64,000 nucleotides of DNA from Gracilaria gracilis (lineage: Eukaryota > Rhodophyta > Florideophyceae > Gracilariales > Gracilariaceae): NCBI GenBank assembly GCA_030374805.1, contig JARGSG010000079.1, positions 62,001 through 126,000 on the forward strand. Direction: 5' to 3'. Positions 22,705 to 34,300 of the stretch are shown here, piece by piece. Position 1 is the first letter of the stretch. Each line of letters opens with the position of its first letter. The notes under the pieces were generated by a model, which was not told the origin of the DNA, did not search any database, and worked only from the letters and a program-made list of their open reading frames with translations. The position numbers and the translations under genes were made by a program.

Positions 22705-25214
22705 AGAAAGAAGTATCACAGACGACAGAAGAAAGGTTCCGATAACGGTGGCACGCGAGTGCCACAGCGGATCCGTCGCAGATGACAGAAACAACCCAGA
22801 ATAAAAGGAAGACACGAGGCCCGATATGGAAATGGAAGAAAGAAGAAAACAATGACCCGTACCCCCTAGAAGAACTTTTTGAGTTACAGGTTTGCATGGT
22901 TTACACTCCAACGGCACTCAATCTATGCTCAGTCCATGCTTCAATGTGACACCCTTGCAGGGACAGATCAATTCTTTTAAAGTTTATTACATTATTGTGA
23001 GTGCGCGCGAAGTACATTTTGACCTCGCGTCACGTTGAAGACGATCAATGTGGGCGCGGATAGAGTGAAATGTGTATCCCTGGCTCTCCATATGCATTCC
23101 AACGGAGTGGCAAGCGTTCCCCAGTTGGACACCACAACATTAGACTGCAAATGCATATTGCGCGCGCTCCGTATGAAGTCCATTTGGCTCCCATGTATCA
23201 TTCATGAGTGCCAATCAACCTCAAATTGTCCCTCTCTTTTTCCGTAATTTTCTCGTAGGGACCGAGGCAGTGGGTCCACGTGATGGATCAAATAAATAAT
23301 TGAGACCATAGAATAGAACAAAGTCATTAATGGTATGCGTCACCACGTTTCTTATCATTGGGTCCGATTCGAGAATGAATCAGTAAAAATGGAGGCTTCT
23401 CAATGAAGTATATAAAGCCACCGTGCGATAGAAAAAAATTAGACCTAGACACGAGTTAACTTCGAAACATGAAGAGCAAGCTCACGCTTGCTCCGACAAA
23501 GAACAGTTACATAATGTTGTCGAAATAAAAAACCTCCAGACCTAACATTCCACATGCGAGCTGTGGCATTCTTGGCACTCCAGGCACGCACACAAAGATA
23601 CTAAAACTAAATATTGCAGAATTAATAACCGCCATATTTTCAGCACGTCATTCTGATAACTTGAGATATTTTCGGGAGGGCCAATAATTCTTCTACACAC
23701 AATCGCTTTCGATGGACACGAGCGCGCATTGCTCTATAGGGCTCGTAAAGGCAGTTCTGGTCCTATGTAGCCGTTGCCCTAGACGTTTCCTTATATCTAC
23801 TCTAGATGTTTCGAATTACCTCTACACGAACATTTTCCGACTTTTAAAGGAAGTTACCGCGTCCTCTCGATCGCCACAAACTCCTTCGAATCCTAAACCA
23901 GTTTTCTGCATGCTCCCGCACAATTTTGGACTTCCTTTTTTCCTCTATGTGACGTCACTCCATTACACTCCATGATTTCCTCTAACAGCTTTCTCTCCCA
24001 TAATATGGCTTTTTCTTACCCCCAGTATGCCCGTTCAAATGCAGAGGTTTAAAACCTGATTCATCTCAGACAAAAGATTAGAACCTCAATATAAAGATCA
24101 CTATCTGATTCTGGTTCTCTCAAGGAGCAAATATTCGAATGACTTGCTTTTCAATCATCATGGCTTTTCACTGCAAAAAAGAGCAAAAGACCTCCTGATT
24201 TTTACAAAGAGATATCGCCGTCGTGGCCATTTCTTTTTTTCGCACGCTGGATATGACGGTGTGTTGCGTACCAAACGTTCCAAAAATCAGGAATACGTCT
24301 CTCTAAAACGTTACTACCACTTTAGTAGTAAAGGCATAAAGATTTTGTGTGGTCCCTTTCAAAAACACTCAGCCCATCTTTGTCGAAAGAGAAACTTGTC
24401 TTACGCAGCACTTCTTGAAATCGCCATGCTGCAATTTCAATACTGAAGTAAAGCGCAGGGCTGTAGCTCTCTCGGAGAACCGAAATATATTCGATGGAAA
24501 AAGTTGCACTCTTTCTCAATTCAGAAGTATTTCTTGCCTAAAAAGTTTCCGAAGTGGTGTGCAACACATGTAATATTTTAAGTCTAGTTCCATTTCATCA
24601 TGTGAAGAATTGACAATAGATAAAAATAATCCATGCTGTACGCTGACCCATAATCCGGTGTTTTCAGTACCTATGCACTTTATATATTTTGAGCAGTGTC
24701 AATCACAGACTTTTATTTTTCCATGTAAATTAAAGGATTTAATGATTTATTTCTCTAGAAGTGCGTATAGGAAAATTTGGAAATATATTTTTGAAAATGG
24801 ATAGAAAAATGAGTCATTGGGGAATAGAAGGATGTTGGTGGAAGCAAAATAATTTGCATAGAATCTGAGATTATAGGTCTTTTGAAGATGTCACTTTGGA
24901 ATGCGGGTGGTTTGTTCGATGTGTGCGAATAGAGTGTGCATGGTACTCTAGGCATTGTACGTAACTCTATTAATGCTCCATAATGCTTCCACAAATCGCC
25001 AAACGCGCAATTCGCTCGTTCTGAAGGACGGGAACACTGGAAATTATAATTCCCCAGGTGCTGCTTTGGAACCCAGCTGGAGCGTACGTAGATCTGAGAT
25101 GGATATTTTCACTGCAAAATTCTGCACTCCATATGCTCCCATGGAAACGAAAATTTTCTTCGAGGAAGTGTAGGACAGCAGTCTACAAAATCTACCATAT
25201 GTTTTGCTCTGCTC
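22705..25214. other. Intergenic region without assignable genes
   Basis: AT-rich sequence with short frames and no recognizable family. Its right end borders the duplicated segment that carries the first Cys-rich gene. Confidence 0.4.
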
Positions 25215-25308
25215 TCACGCATTCCAACCATTTTATATGTATCTGATGGAAGCTTAGTAAACAAGTCCTTCTGAGGGGTTATTGTGAGAGCTATGTTAAA
25301 CAAATCAC

Positions 25309-25316
25309 TATATAAA
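25309..25316 (+). promoter_or_regulatory. TATA box of Cys-rich gene 1
   Basis: TATATAAA lies 143 bases before the start codon. The paralogue has TATATAAG 147 bases before its own ATG in an aligned context, which supports a conserved core promoter. Confidence 0.55.
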
Positions 25317-25451
25317 GAGGCGCGCAGTCATCGGAAAGAATACGGCACTGAGGATATCTACAATCATTCTTCAAATTTTCCAGCATTTCACGGTTACACC
25401 TATAACTAGAACAAATTTCCCAGCTTTTTTGTCCTCGCTTACGCTGAAATT

Positions 25452-25682
25452 ATGTTGCACCCGGTATTGAAAATTTTTGAACTTGAACGGTCCGGAAGTT
25501 CGAATCAGGTCACGTCTCTTGCAAAGGCAGAGAAAAACATTCGAGAGTGCGGAAACTGCTATAAATGTGGCCACGCAAATAGTGAACACCGGGTATTTCA
25601 CTGCATGCGATGTGATACTGAGTGGATTGGATGCCGCAAATGCCCCAAGATGTTATGTACTACATGCAACTGCCGAGACTAG
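25452..25682 (+). CDS. 76-residue Cys-rich putative zinc-binding protein, copy 1
   Basis: Function unknown. The N-terminal third (residues 1-35) is weakly conserved; residues 36-74 form a cysteine-dense domain with spacing C-x2-C-x11-C-x2-C-x6-C-x2-C-x4-C-x2-C-x-C plus His41 and His46. The motif CDTEW occupies residues 54-58. This pattern suggests two or more zinc sites, as in treble-clef or B-box-like domains, but I recognize no named family. An ungapped alignment with the protein at 38499-38729 gives 38 identities in 76, with all nine domain cysteines kept. There is no signal peptide or membrane helix. The start is supported by the conserved ATG-TTG-CA in both copies. It ends with TAG, where the paralogue has TAA. 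Confidence 0.75.
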   Translation: MLHPVLKIFELERSGSSNQVTSLAKAEKNIRECGNCYKCGHANSEHRVFHCMRCDTEWIGCRKCPKMLCTTCNCRD

Positions 25683-25890
25683 AGCCGAATCTGTAGTTCT
25701 AACGATGGTGAATACTCAAATGGTGAAAGCAGGCGATCAATTTACATGAATATTTTCACATTCCGAACGAGTACCTTCAGACATAGAAACATTGCTTGTG
25801 GTGGGTAGAAAACAAAATTGCGCAGTTGATCTAGTTTTTAACCATTATCAGAGAGAAATCGAATCCCACACTTTAGTCCTATATGAGCAA

Positions 25891-27401
25891 TAACACCATA
25901 AATTCTCTCAAGCGAGATAAAACACAAATACTGTTTTCCCTGTGGCCTTTTATCCAAAACCCAGAAATCTCGAACAAATGTATGCAGAAGAATAGTTCTT
26001 GGAGCCACAAAGCGTCATACAGGTGTACATGTGGAATGAGTCGGGTACATATGAAGCAGGGATGGTAGGATATAATGCAGACATATCTGTATTTAAATGT
26101 TCAGTTTGATATCTTTTCAACGAGCGTGACCAATGATAATGATACGGATCTAATGCATCTCCAAGATGTCTCTGATCTAGTGCAGATATAGATAATTCAA
26201 AATTTTTCACACTTGAATCATGAACGTATCAAATTGTACCAGAAATGTATCAAATGTATACCGGCTTAGCATCTATTTCACATCCAAAGTTTTCAAGCCT
26301 GTAACATTTCCGTACACCTTTCATATCAGTACGATAAATTTTCCACACTATTTCTATGTCATCAAGAGATATCAGGATTCCATCAGAACTAAATCATGGA
26401 TTTCTACTAGGATTCGATGAAGATACGGACACCAGCGTTGCACGTCTCACAAAACATTTCTCCTCATCCGCGCCGTGACAAAGGAAAGTATAAAAACTTT
26501 GCCTGTCACATCGCTCTGCATCACTTTTTCTTAATATTTCAGAGTATACATAAAACCTTTCTAGTTTTCATGGATTCTGCCTTTAGAGAGTAAACTCTTT
26601 CAATTATGCGGGGACTTGGTCAGTGGCGCTTAGTCAGCGCTGACTCAGCACCGCTTGATGCTACGTACAAATCTTACAAAGTTCGGTCAGCGCAGCAAAG
26701 TACGCTTAGCGTAGCCAGCTTCTTCCATGTCTTCGCAAGGACAAGATAAACGCTCCAAACACTCAAGCTACAGATTCGACTAGCACTTCAACCATTGCAA
26801 CTGCGCATCAAATTAGTACTACACTTCTCTGCACACCTGAAGTCAATGTGCATTCAATCAGTCCTCTATACCTAAGTGGATTGTGTTTACACGCGCAATG
26901 CAATTGTCTTTGCCAAAGGTTTTCTTCCGCTTGCCACGATCCAGAAAGATTTTTTCATCAGTTTGAATTCATTTTCCAACAGATTGCGAGAGACGTTTGA
27001 GATTTTGGCATTTGAAACTCTACGCACTAACCAAATCAATCTCTTTATAACAGCATAGATTCAAAAGTAACAGATAATAAATATACAGAGACACGCGCCC
27101 GGATGAAAAGCATGGTATCTACTGGCGACGGCCAAAGCGGAGTTCTCGCATCTCTTCGCTGAGGACAAGTCGCCGAAGAAAGCTTCACCCCGAGAAAAGG
27201 CCGAGTTGGGGCTATGCGCGCTAGGTAGTAAGAAGAACATCCATTTTGGGATCTACCGCTGTCATAATGGCAACCTGGCAACTTGCCGGTACGACCTGTT
27301 TGACCCTTTTACGTTGACACTGTCAAACATGTCGTTTTTGCGATAATTTGAGACAACAACGACGACGACAAATACACATCAGGCGCCCCGCCCGTTAACG
27401 G
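25891..27401. other. Intergenic region
   Basis: No gene is supported. AGTCAGCGCTGACT at 26632-26645 is a perfect 14-bp palindrome overlapping TGACTCA (an AP-1/Gcn4-type site). Confidence 0.4.
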
Positions 27402-29463
27402 ATGATGGTTGAAGCAGCTTTCTTTGGGTGCTCAAGTCGTGGCAAGCCCTACAAGCAAATGCGACACGATCCACTACGCGCGGTGCTTCGCGGCTGCAGG
27501 ATTCTCTCAGCAATCCGAGGCTCCATCACGCCATGTTCTTCTACGACAACGCCCAAGTCCCCACAGTCGGAATTCTTCAACAAAAAGCGCTCCACGAATA
27601 ATTACGCTTCGCCAAAACTATCTGCATCGTTCTACAAACTGGTGTCATACGAAAAGCTTCAAGCAGCACTTTTCGAGCTGGAGAAAACTTCACCAATCTC
27701 TGTTCAACAACGCGTAATTCTCTTCTTTCACAGCCACAACGTGCTGGCCGTGAGGCCGCACAGCTCGGGCAAAACGCTGTATTACCTTCGTTCACTCATT
27801 TAGGCCCTCAAACAGCAGCAGCGCGCCAAAAGTTCGCACCAGGTCGCCAATTTAACTACAGATGTCTTCTGATTTCTGTCCCAGAGTTGCTTGTGTTTTT
27901 TCAATTACATGACATTGCTACTATAGGAAGTTGCTCCAGAGAACAAGCTGATGTAGTCTGTCCTGATGCCAATCAAGGGACTGTTTCGTAGTAGTCTGCA
28001 CCTACTTCTCCGCTACCTCTCGTAACCGAAGGAGCGTCTAAGGAGAGTTCTCCGATCCTGCAACCAGTCCCTATGGCGCCGACATCCCCACCTCGTTGCA
28101 TCCCAAGCCCCTGCTTCGCTCACCTCGCATGTTTCAATCGCTTGCCTCTCATACGTCACCGCACCCACAGTCACCTACACCACCAAATAGTCCTAGTATT
28201 GACGATTTGGCTAGAAAGAAGACCCAAATGCGCCTTGGATCCTTTTTCAAACGCAGTAAGCGATTATTGCATCTGTGCAGCACGCATTTCAAAGGGAGAC
28301 TAGGCTTATGGTTTCACACTTGAAAACTCTTTTGTTTATCATTCCCTCCGCTCATGGAGCTGTATTGATATCTGGTGTTTCCATGGATGTGCTGCAGCAT
28401 GAAAGTGAAATTATCATGAGAGAAGGCGCTGTTGCAATGGAAATTGGTACCTTGGATCGGCAAAAACTGCATATGCCACTGAGGATACCTGCTTTTCTGT
28501 GCTCTAGTCGGCGAAATACGTCGAAGGATGGTAATACAAAGACAGCAAAAACTCTCCCGACAACTCGAAATATGTTTGAGCACATGTCCTTTCTGCTTAC
28601 AACTGCTTGTGACCTTTCTGGGTCGTATCGCTCCGTATCATGGGTTGCGTCACAATGAAAAGCAGGATTGAGCACGTCTGCAATTTCTGTGGAGGAATTC
28701 GTTAAGATCATACCTCACGCAATCACACGAATACCGTTGTTGCGAGAGATGGAAGGGTCTACAGATGTTGTTGAGATCTTCAAAATTGAGCGGAAAACAA
28801 TCCTTAGGCAATCCTCACTCGCAATAAATTCAAGCAAGGCGGAATATTCTCACGCCAGAGAAGTTCGTATTTCAAATTGTTCAGAGTGTCAATTTTAGCT
28901 TCTTTGCTCTCTAGCACGAGTGTTCTTTATCGCTTGCCGTGGCCAAAGATCGCGTGACATACCTGTTTCGAGAGCTGGTGTTCGACGGCGTGCACCTGGA
29001 TGCGATCCACGCGGACCGCACCGCCGCAGCCAGAGCATGGGCCATGGCGAGGTTCGGCGCAGGCAAGATCTGGGTGCTGATGGCAACGGAAATGCTAGAA
29101 AGAATACAGGACTTTCCAGCCGTGCATACAGGGATCAAATATGATATGATTTCATCGGAAACAGCGTATATGCAACGCAACTGACGTACCAGGCGTAACG
29201 GCAGGTCGAGGGCACGCCATCACGCTGTTCACGGAGGAGGATCGCAAGGTCGTGGTCAGCTTGGTTCGACTGGCCAGCGCAATCGGAGCGAAGGTGCCGG
29301 ACTGGTTGCTCTGAATAGGCTAGCGGGTGCGGCGCGACAAGTTGAGGTGGCTGGAGAAACGGCCGCCGAAGAGAGGGCGGGTGGGCGGCCCCAATCGTGC
29401 CACCGTGAAGCACAGCGGCAACAAGAAGTGGCGAACGCCGCCACGCGATGACGAGCACACCTA
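27402..29463 (+). pseudogene. DDX52: DEAD-box RNA helicase pseudogene, ROK1/DDX52-like
   Basis: The left part (27402-27803) matches the N-terminal helicase region: a SFYKLVSYEKL segment, SVQQRVILFF (Q-motif region) and RPHSSGKTLYYL, a Walker A in which the usual T-G-S-G-K has become S-S-G-K. The right part (28937-29184) reads KDRVTYLFREL, IHADRTAAARAW and GKIWVLMATEMLERIQDF (motifs IV and V). A frameshift at about 29180 leads to RGHAITLFTEEDRKVV and VPDWLL, close to the ROK1/DDX52 C-terminus, which acts in 18S rRNA processing. The DEAD motif, motif III and most of motif VI (HRIGRTGR) are absent; about 1.1 kb of unrelated sequence replaces the core. The right part is GC-rich like the host genes at 51-55 kb. 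A dead copy, not a functional gene. Confidence 0.75.
27804..28936. other. Unrelated sequence replacing the helicase core
   Basis: Between Walker A and motif IV a ROK1-type protein needs about 200 residues including D-E-A-D. None of these can be read here. A proline/serine-rich frame (28096-28323) and a 127-codon frame (28275-28658) are present but not recognized. Confidence 0.4.
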
Positions 29464-30194
29464 GGAGGTGGACAGGGAAGTGGGCGGGGAGGCGGATGGA
29501 GAAGTATTGGCAGATTGACGCAACCCAAGAATCTCCAGTTTGGCCGGCCGGCCTAAAGGTGGAGGAGCGGTTTTCTACATTTATTTAAGCAACTAGCGCT
29601 CGGAAAGACCAGAAAAAGAAGCCTGTTCTGTATTGCATAGGTAAACCGGAGTTTTCGCAGCCGTCAGTTGGGAAAGCCAGGTCATTGCTGCGACAGGAGA
29701 AGAACACCGTTTGGGAGGAAATTGATAGAGTAAAAACTCGCCATCGTGAGACTTGAACGTATACTAGAAGGGCTTTTCCGTCGCATGGAGCGGGATGCTT
29801 GTCGGCGGTTCTTACGAGACACGAGTGCAATTCATTGTACGAAAGTTGTCTAGTCAAGAAGGGACCCTATCACTCTAGCCTGTGGGAGTCTTTCGCTGTC
29901 TTTCTCCATATTATCCAAGTACAGGAAGTCCCATTTGTTGCTCATATTTTCACTATCATCATTCATTTCTATCTCTATGTTACTGTCCATATCGAAATAG
30001 GACACGAAGCCCCTGAGTGTCCTTCAGGGCCTCAAAACCCTGATGGTAAAAAACTAGTTGCAGCGTGGGATTTGAATGAGGGATCTGGATGAATTGTTTC
30101 ATGCCCGTTTCTTATGATGTATTAGAGCTCGATTAAAGGCAAAAAAGATCATTTTCTCCACCCTCACGGAATGCAGCCGATTCCGGGTCGGAGT
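29464..30194. other. Intergenic spacer
   Basis: No recognizable gene or repeat. Confidence 0.35.
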
Positions 30195-30545
30195 GCGTAT
30201 CGTGCCCTGCAGGGTGAGACTCGTTTCCACATTGGAAGATGACGGGCTGCCCGAGAAAATTTGCAGCGGAAAATCCTTTAACCAAGGGCTATCCTTTTAT
30301 TGCGTCCAGTATAGAACTGGAATGTTCTTGAAGGCCATCCACACATTTTGCTGTCCAGTATTATCGGCTTGCGACCTCCAAAACCCACGTGCAAAGGATA
30401 ATTCTTCGAAAAATTGATGAACTGCCCCATGCTCCTCCCCTGAGCTAGGAAGCTTCTGTGTTCCTGGAAAGGCGTCGGATACGACATACGCTCGGATATG
30501 CGTGATAATTTCAGCGTTGTGCGCACTGATGTCGTCATTCATGAT
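30195..30545 (-). pseudogene. piggyBac-like transposase fragment
   Basis: On the minus strand near 30430-30290 a frame reads GRKPIILDSKMCGWPSRTFQ followed by FYTGRN, resembling the piggyBac (DDE_Tnp_1_7) stretch that precedes a tyrosine-threonine-glycine-lysine motif. Further on, in another frame near 30270-30190, FPLQIFSGSPSSSNVETSL and GTIRTPTRNRL recall the DNFFTS...GT(V/I)R-x-NR region. The key Asp of DNFFT is not visible. About 110 codons survive, in two frames. The resemblance is modest. Confidence 0.42.
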
Positions 30546-31214
30546 TATAATATCGAATTAGTAAGAAACGAAATTTACGAACGTCAGAAGAGGGTTTTTT
30601 TCGCTAGATTGCGCTTAACCGGCGGCGAAAGTCATTAATCATCTGGTCTTTCTTGCTTTTTTACAAAAGAGGTAAGGGACAAATTCAAGAGCTGAAGTTC
30701 CAGTTGCATTGTAGCAGAGTACACCTCGAATCTGACCGAGCTATTTTCATCGAAAACACGCAAGTACTGTGGCAATAGCCGTAATACATGGCATGTATCC
30801 AGGCACTTGTCATAAACATTACAATCAATCCTTGACACAGTGATGCTGCGCAATAAAGATAAAAACCCTACAAGGATAGACCCAGCTCTTTCTATTTGCG
30901 GGTATATTATTGAGACGTAGAAAGCCCTTTTGTAAGGATACGGATATAGGGATTCTACTGGCAGAATTAAATGCACCAGGGGCCATAATAACCTCGTCCT
31001 TTGAAGGATCACAACTCTTGACACAAAGCTCTGTATTCCAATCCGTCCTGCGAACTGTTACCCATCAGCTCTATGAGCACGTTACAGTTCTAAAAGACGC
31101 TGCTCGTAACGACTAACACCTTTTTCTGCTTACAAGATAGCAGCAAGTAGAACGTAGAACTAACAGGAATTGTCAGCACCGCACGGGCCATCTCTTTACC
31201 AATAGTTCAGCAGC
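30546..31214. other. Intergenic spacer
   Basis: Contains a 129-codon minus-strand frame (30635-31024) with no recognizable domain. Nothing else is seen. Confidence 0.35.
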
Positions 31215-32646
31215 ATGAAGATACAGAGCATGACTCTTTCTCAGAAACAACAAAAACAGCACGAATTCAAACGTAGAAAACAACAAAACATCGCATGGGA
31301 CGAAGATGCGATAGCCAACGAAGCTGAGTCATCTCTAGAGCTGTGCAAGCGTCCATTAAAGTCTACAATTTCCGGCATTATAAACTCTCCCCCAACTGAA
31401 GGGAAGGGAACAGAACGTGTGCGACAACGGCAAGCCCAATTCTCACATTTCGAGAGTGCTTTGCACCACTGGGTCACTGCCCAGTTTGCCGCCTGCGGGG
31501 CAATACCAGGCCCAATCAAAACTGAGGAGGGGCGTAAGCTTATGAACGAAATGAATACGTTTTAGGAACCAACAAAAAAGATAACCCTGACGTCAAGCAT
31601 TGATTGGCTCCAAAGCTTTCAAAGTCATTTAAATCTTCGCAGTCTGAAGCTCTACGGGAAATAGATGATGCGGACCACGCCATTATTGCAGCAAATATTG
31701 AGAATATATTGCCAAAAGTGATGCAGTACGCAATCGATGACAGGTTTAATGCACATGAGTTTGGATTGTTCTATCTAATTGGGCCCGACCACAGTATTTC
31801 CGCGAAGAGAATGGCTGGTAGGAAGAAAGAGAAGACAAGAATCACATACCTCGCTTGCGCGAATGCTAGTGATTCCGAACGATTTTCTCTTCTTTTTATC
31901 AGAAAGGCCAGGAAGCGGAGGTGTTTTAAGGGAAAGACGGGAAGTGAAATGGGATTCGATTATCATTCCAACTCAAAATCGTGGATGGGCTCTACCATAT
32001 TCACAGATTGGCTTACTAGGTTTGCTAATTATCTTCGAACGACCTCTGTCACGAGAAAGGTAATAATTTTATTGAAAAACGCAAGTTGTCATGGGAACAC
32101 AGATGTTCTTCCAGTTCAAGATAACCTTTGTGTACTGTTTCTGCCGCCCAACATCACTTCCAAGATCCAACTCATGAACGCTGGCATTATTGCTTCCTTG
32201 AAGAAGATGTATAAAAAGTTTCAGTACGAAAAGGTGTTGGGAAATATTGATGCTAATGTTGAGAATGTGTACTATATTGACCAATTGCAGGCTATGCGAG
32301 TTGTGCAGAGATTATGGAAGGACATACAAAACACTGTGTCTTGGAATTGCTGGTTGCAAACAAAGAAAATTGATTGTGTGAAGATGACTCCGAAGATTGG
32401 TGACACAGAAAAAAAATTGTGGAGGATTTGACTACGTTTCTTAACCAATTGGTTTGTTCTCAGCAACGTAGAACTGGGTGCATTACTGTAAAATCACTAC
32501 TGAACTTAGAAGGAAAAGATTATGGTTGTTTTTTCGAACCTACAATTGACTGCTTGGCTGGGTCTGCTGTGGGGGCTTGTCAGAAAGAGGTCAATGTGAT
32601 CGAGGACGTCGAGGAAAGGCAAAGTCTACTACAATACTTTACGTGA
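31215..32646 (+). pseudogene. Tigger/pogo-like transposase (CENP-B HTH plus DDE_1), catalytic residues lost
   Basis: Residues 1-116 (31215-31565) form a CENP-B-type helix-turn-helix (SQKQQKQHEFKRRK, HFESALHHWVTAQFAACG). After frame changes near 31563-31640, 275 codons to 32431 cover the DDE_1 domain: RFNAHEFGLFYLIGPD, KKEKTRITYLACANASDSE, WMGSTIFTDWL, VIILLKNASCHG and VLFLPPNITSKIQLMNAG. In Tigger proteins these contain NADETG, LLLDNA and P(M/L)D, so the three catalytic aspartates appear here as His (31754-31756), Lys (32075-32077) and Asn (32177-32179). A C-terminal piece follows in another frame to 32646. It would have been a cut-and-paste enzyme; it cannot be one now. Confidence 0.85.
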
Positions 32647-32889
32647 GATGACAAGCTACTCTCTTTAGTTTTGGCGAAAGATGGGATGCGCGAGCAAGAA
32701 ATTGATCCTGAAGGTGTTTCTGCTTGTATAGGCCAAGCCCAGAACAACTTGAAGCGCGAGCTGAGGCATAGTATGCGTCAGACGAAACTGATGTCCTTTT
32801 GATGCCAAGACAGATGAAGATGAAGTTTGGAAGAGACTGGAACGTAGTCCTATATTCCAACTACTTGTTCGTTAGCTACCTTCTTTAAG
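32647..32889. other. Spacer between Tigger and hAT relics
   Basis: No recognizable feature. Confidence 0.3.
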
Positions 32890-33790
32890 AGATAAACGGT
32901 CTACAAGGATACTGTGGAGATAAAAGCTCCGCATGCTTCTACCGAGGATTGATTGTACTATTTTTCACAATGGCCTCGAAAGCATCACGTTTATGGTCAC
33001 TCCAGCCTTCATATGAAGTCGTATAGAAGTCTGGAGAATCCACCAGACGCTTTTAAACAGGTCTACCCCTGAAGAATGAATGAAGCATCCCCTCGAAACT
33101 CGCGAACCGAGTAGGTGTCATTTTCATTGGCGGAACTGTGGTTCGGAGAGGTAAAACTCTTCCATACTGGTCCAGCTCTCCATTTGTTGTACTATATCCT
33201 TGGTTCCTCAGCTTTTTGTTGAAAGTCACTTTAAGCTGCTTATCGGAAGTAAAGTTTGGAGTGCTTTCTCAAGTCACTCACCATCATCGAAACCGTTTTC
33301 AGATGTCTTTCATCCATTCTAGCTCCCCAAGGTCTTGCATCATGAGATTCGTGACGTCGGTCTGGTCCTGGCTGGCGATAACATGGTTATGCTTTCGTGC
33401 AAGTTGTTCTTCCGCCTTTCCACAATATCTGGCGTTGTCCCTCACGGCGGCGCAAATACGCTTTATATTACCGAATTAGGAAAAGAAAGAGTCCAAAACG
33501 TCAGCGTAGAGGTCAGCATCACATCTTTGCGTTCCAGTATAAATGGAGCGTAGAAAGTAAGTTCTCCTTGATCGGTCAACACCGGTTATCCACAGCATCA
33601 CGTTCACGACGTTCTAGGAGCTATCGTCTGTCCACTCGTCGAATATTAATGTCCCGTAGGTCTGTCTTAACGATACTGCAAGTTCAGATCGAATAGATTT
33701 GAATTGAATCTCATAAAAGCCTTGAAGATTCTTTCCAGCTGTTCGCGAGATTGTGGGCACCTCTTTGGCTACTTGCGGATCTTACAGGTT
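32890..33790 (-). pseudogene. hAT-like (DUF659-type) transposase relic
   Basis: Reading leftward from about 33785, one frame gives DPQVAKEVPTISRTAGKNL, QTYGTLIFDEWTDDSS, then TAG, NVVNVMLWITGVDRS and TYFLRSIYTG. It goes on with NIKRICAAVRDNARYCGKAE and NLMMQDLGELEWMKDI. These match DUF659 proteins of the hAT superfamily, where the DEWTD and DNA segments hold catalytic aspartates. The frame keeps only three stops over 165 codons. Further on, PMKMTPTRFASFEGMLHSFF in another frame (near 33130-33070) fits the following hAT region. The C-terminal dimerization domain is missing. Confidence 0.75.
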
Positions 33791-33865
33791 AATGAGCTCG
33801 AAGAGCTCATTTTCGCCTCCTCTGCGGCTTAGGATCGTAAAAGCGAGCCTGTGGTTGAATATAAG

Positions 33866-34300
33866 CCCTAGGAAAAAAAATTTTTATATATGGCGCACTA
33901 CGTTTTGCAAAAAGTAACAAATGGCGTAGAAGACTTTTGTTTTTATTGAAGAGATGGCGTATAAATTTCATGCTTTACGCCATTTCACCGCCATTTATAC
34001 CATGATCTAGACAAAGATTTACGCCATTTTTGACACTTTCTATAAATGGCGTACAAATATAGAACAAAACTTAATACCTCGAATACGAGTGCTGAAAACT
34101 TATTCATTGTTTGTACGCCATTTATGAAAAGTGTCAAAAATGGCGTAAATCTTTTTCTAGATCATGCTATAAATGGCGGTGAAATGGCGTAAAGCATGGA
34201 ATTTATACGCCATCTCTTCAATAAAAACAAAAGTTTTGTACGCCATTTGTTACTTTTTGCAAAACGTAGTGCGCCATTTATAAAAAGTTTTTTCCTAGGG
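33866..34300. mobile_element. Foldback MITE family, copy 3
   Basis: 435 bp from CCCTAGG to CCTAGGG, flanked by AAG at 33863-33865 and 34301-34303, a clean 3-bp target duplication. It matches copy 1 very closely in the same orientation, including the centre with CCTCGAATACGAG. Copies 1 and 3 are therefore recent relative to copy 2. Confidence 0.92.

Larger units (their letters stand above)
25215..25890 (+). repeat. Duplicated segment carrying Cys-rich gene 1
   Basis: This ~680-bp segment aligns along its whole length with 38268-38935. Shared points are ATTCCAACCATTTTAT near the left end, the TATA box, ATGTTGCA at the start codon, ATGGTGAATACTCA after the stop, and a CCTATATG/CTTATATG end. Promoter, gene and 3' flank were therefore duplicated as one unit. 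Confidence 0.75.

Noticed and set aside
33397-33696. Basic Arg/Ser-rich plus-strand protein
   Set aside because: It is the shadow of the hAT-like relic on the minus strand.
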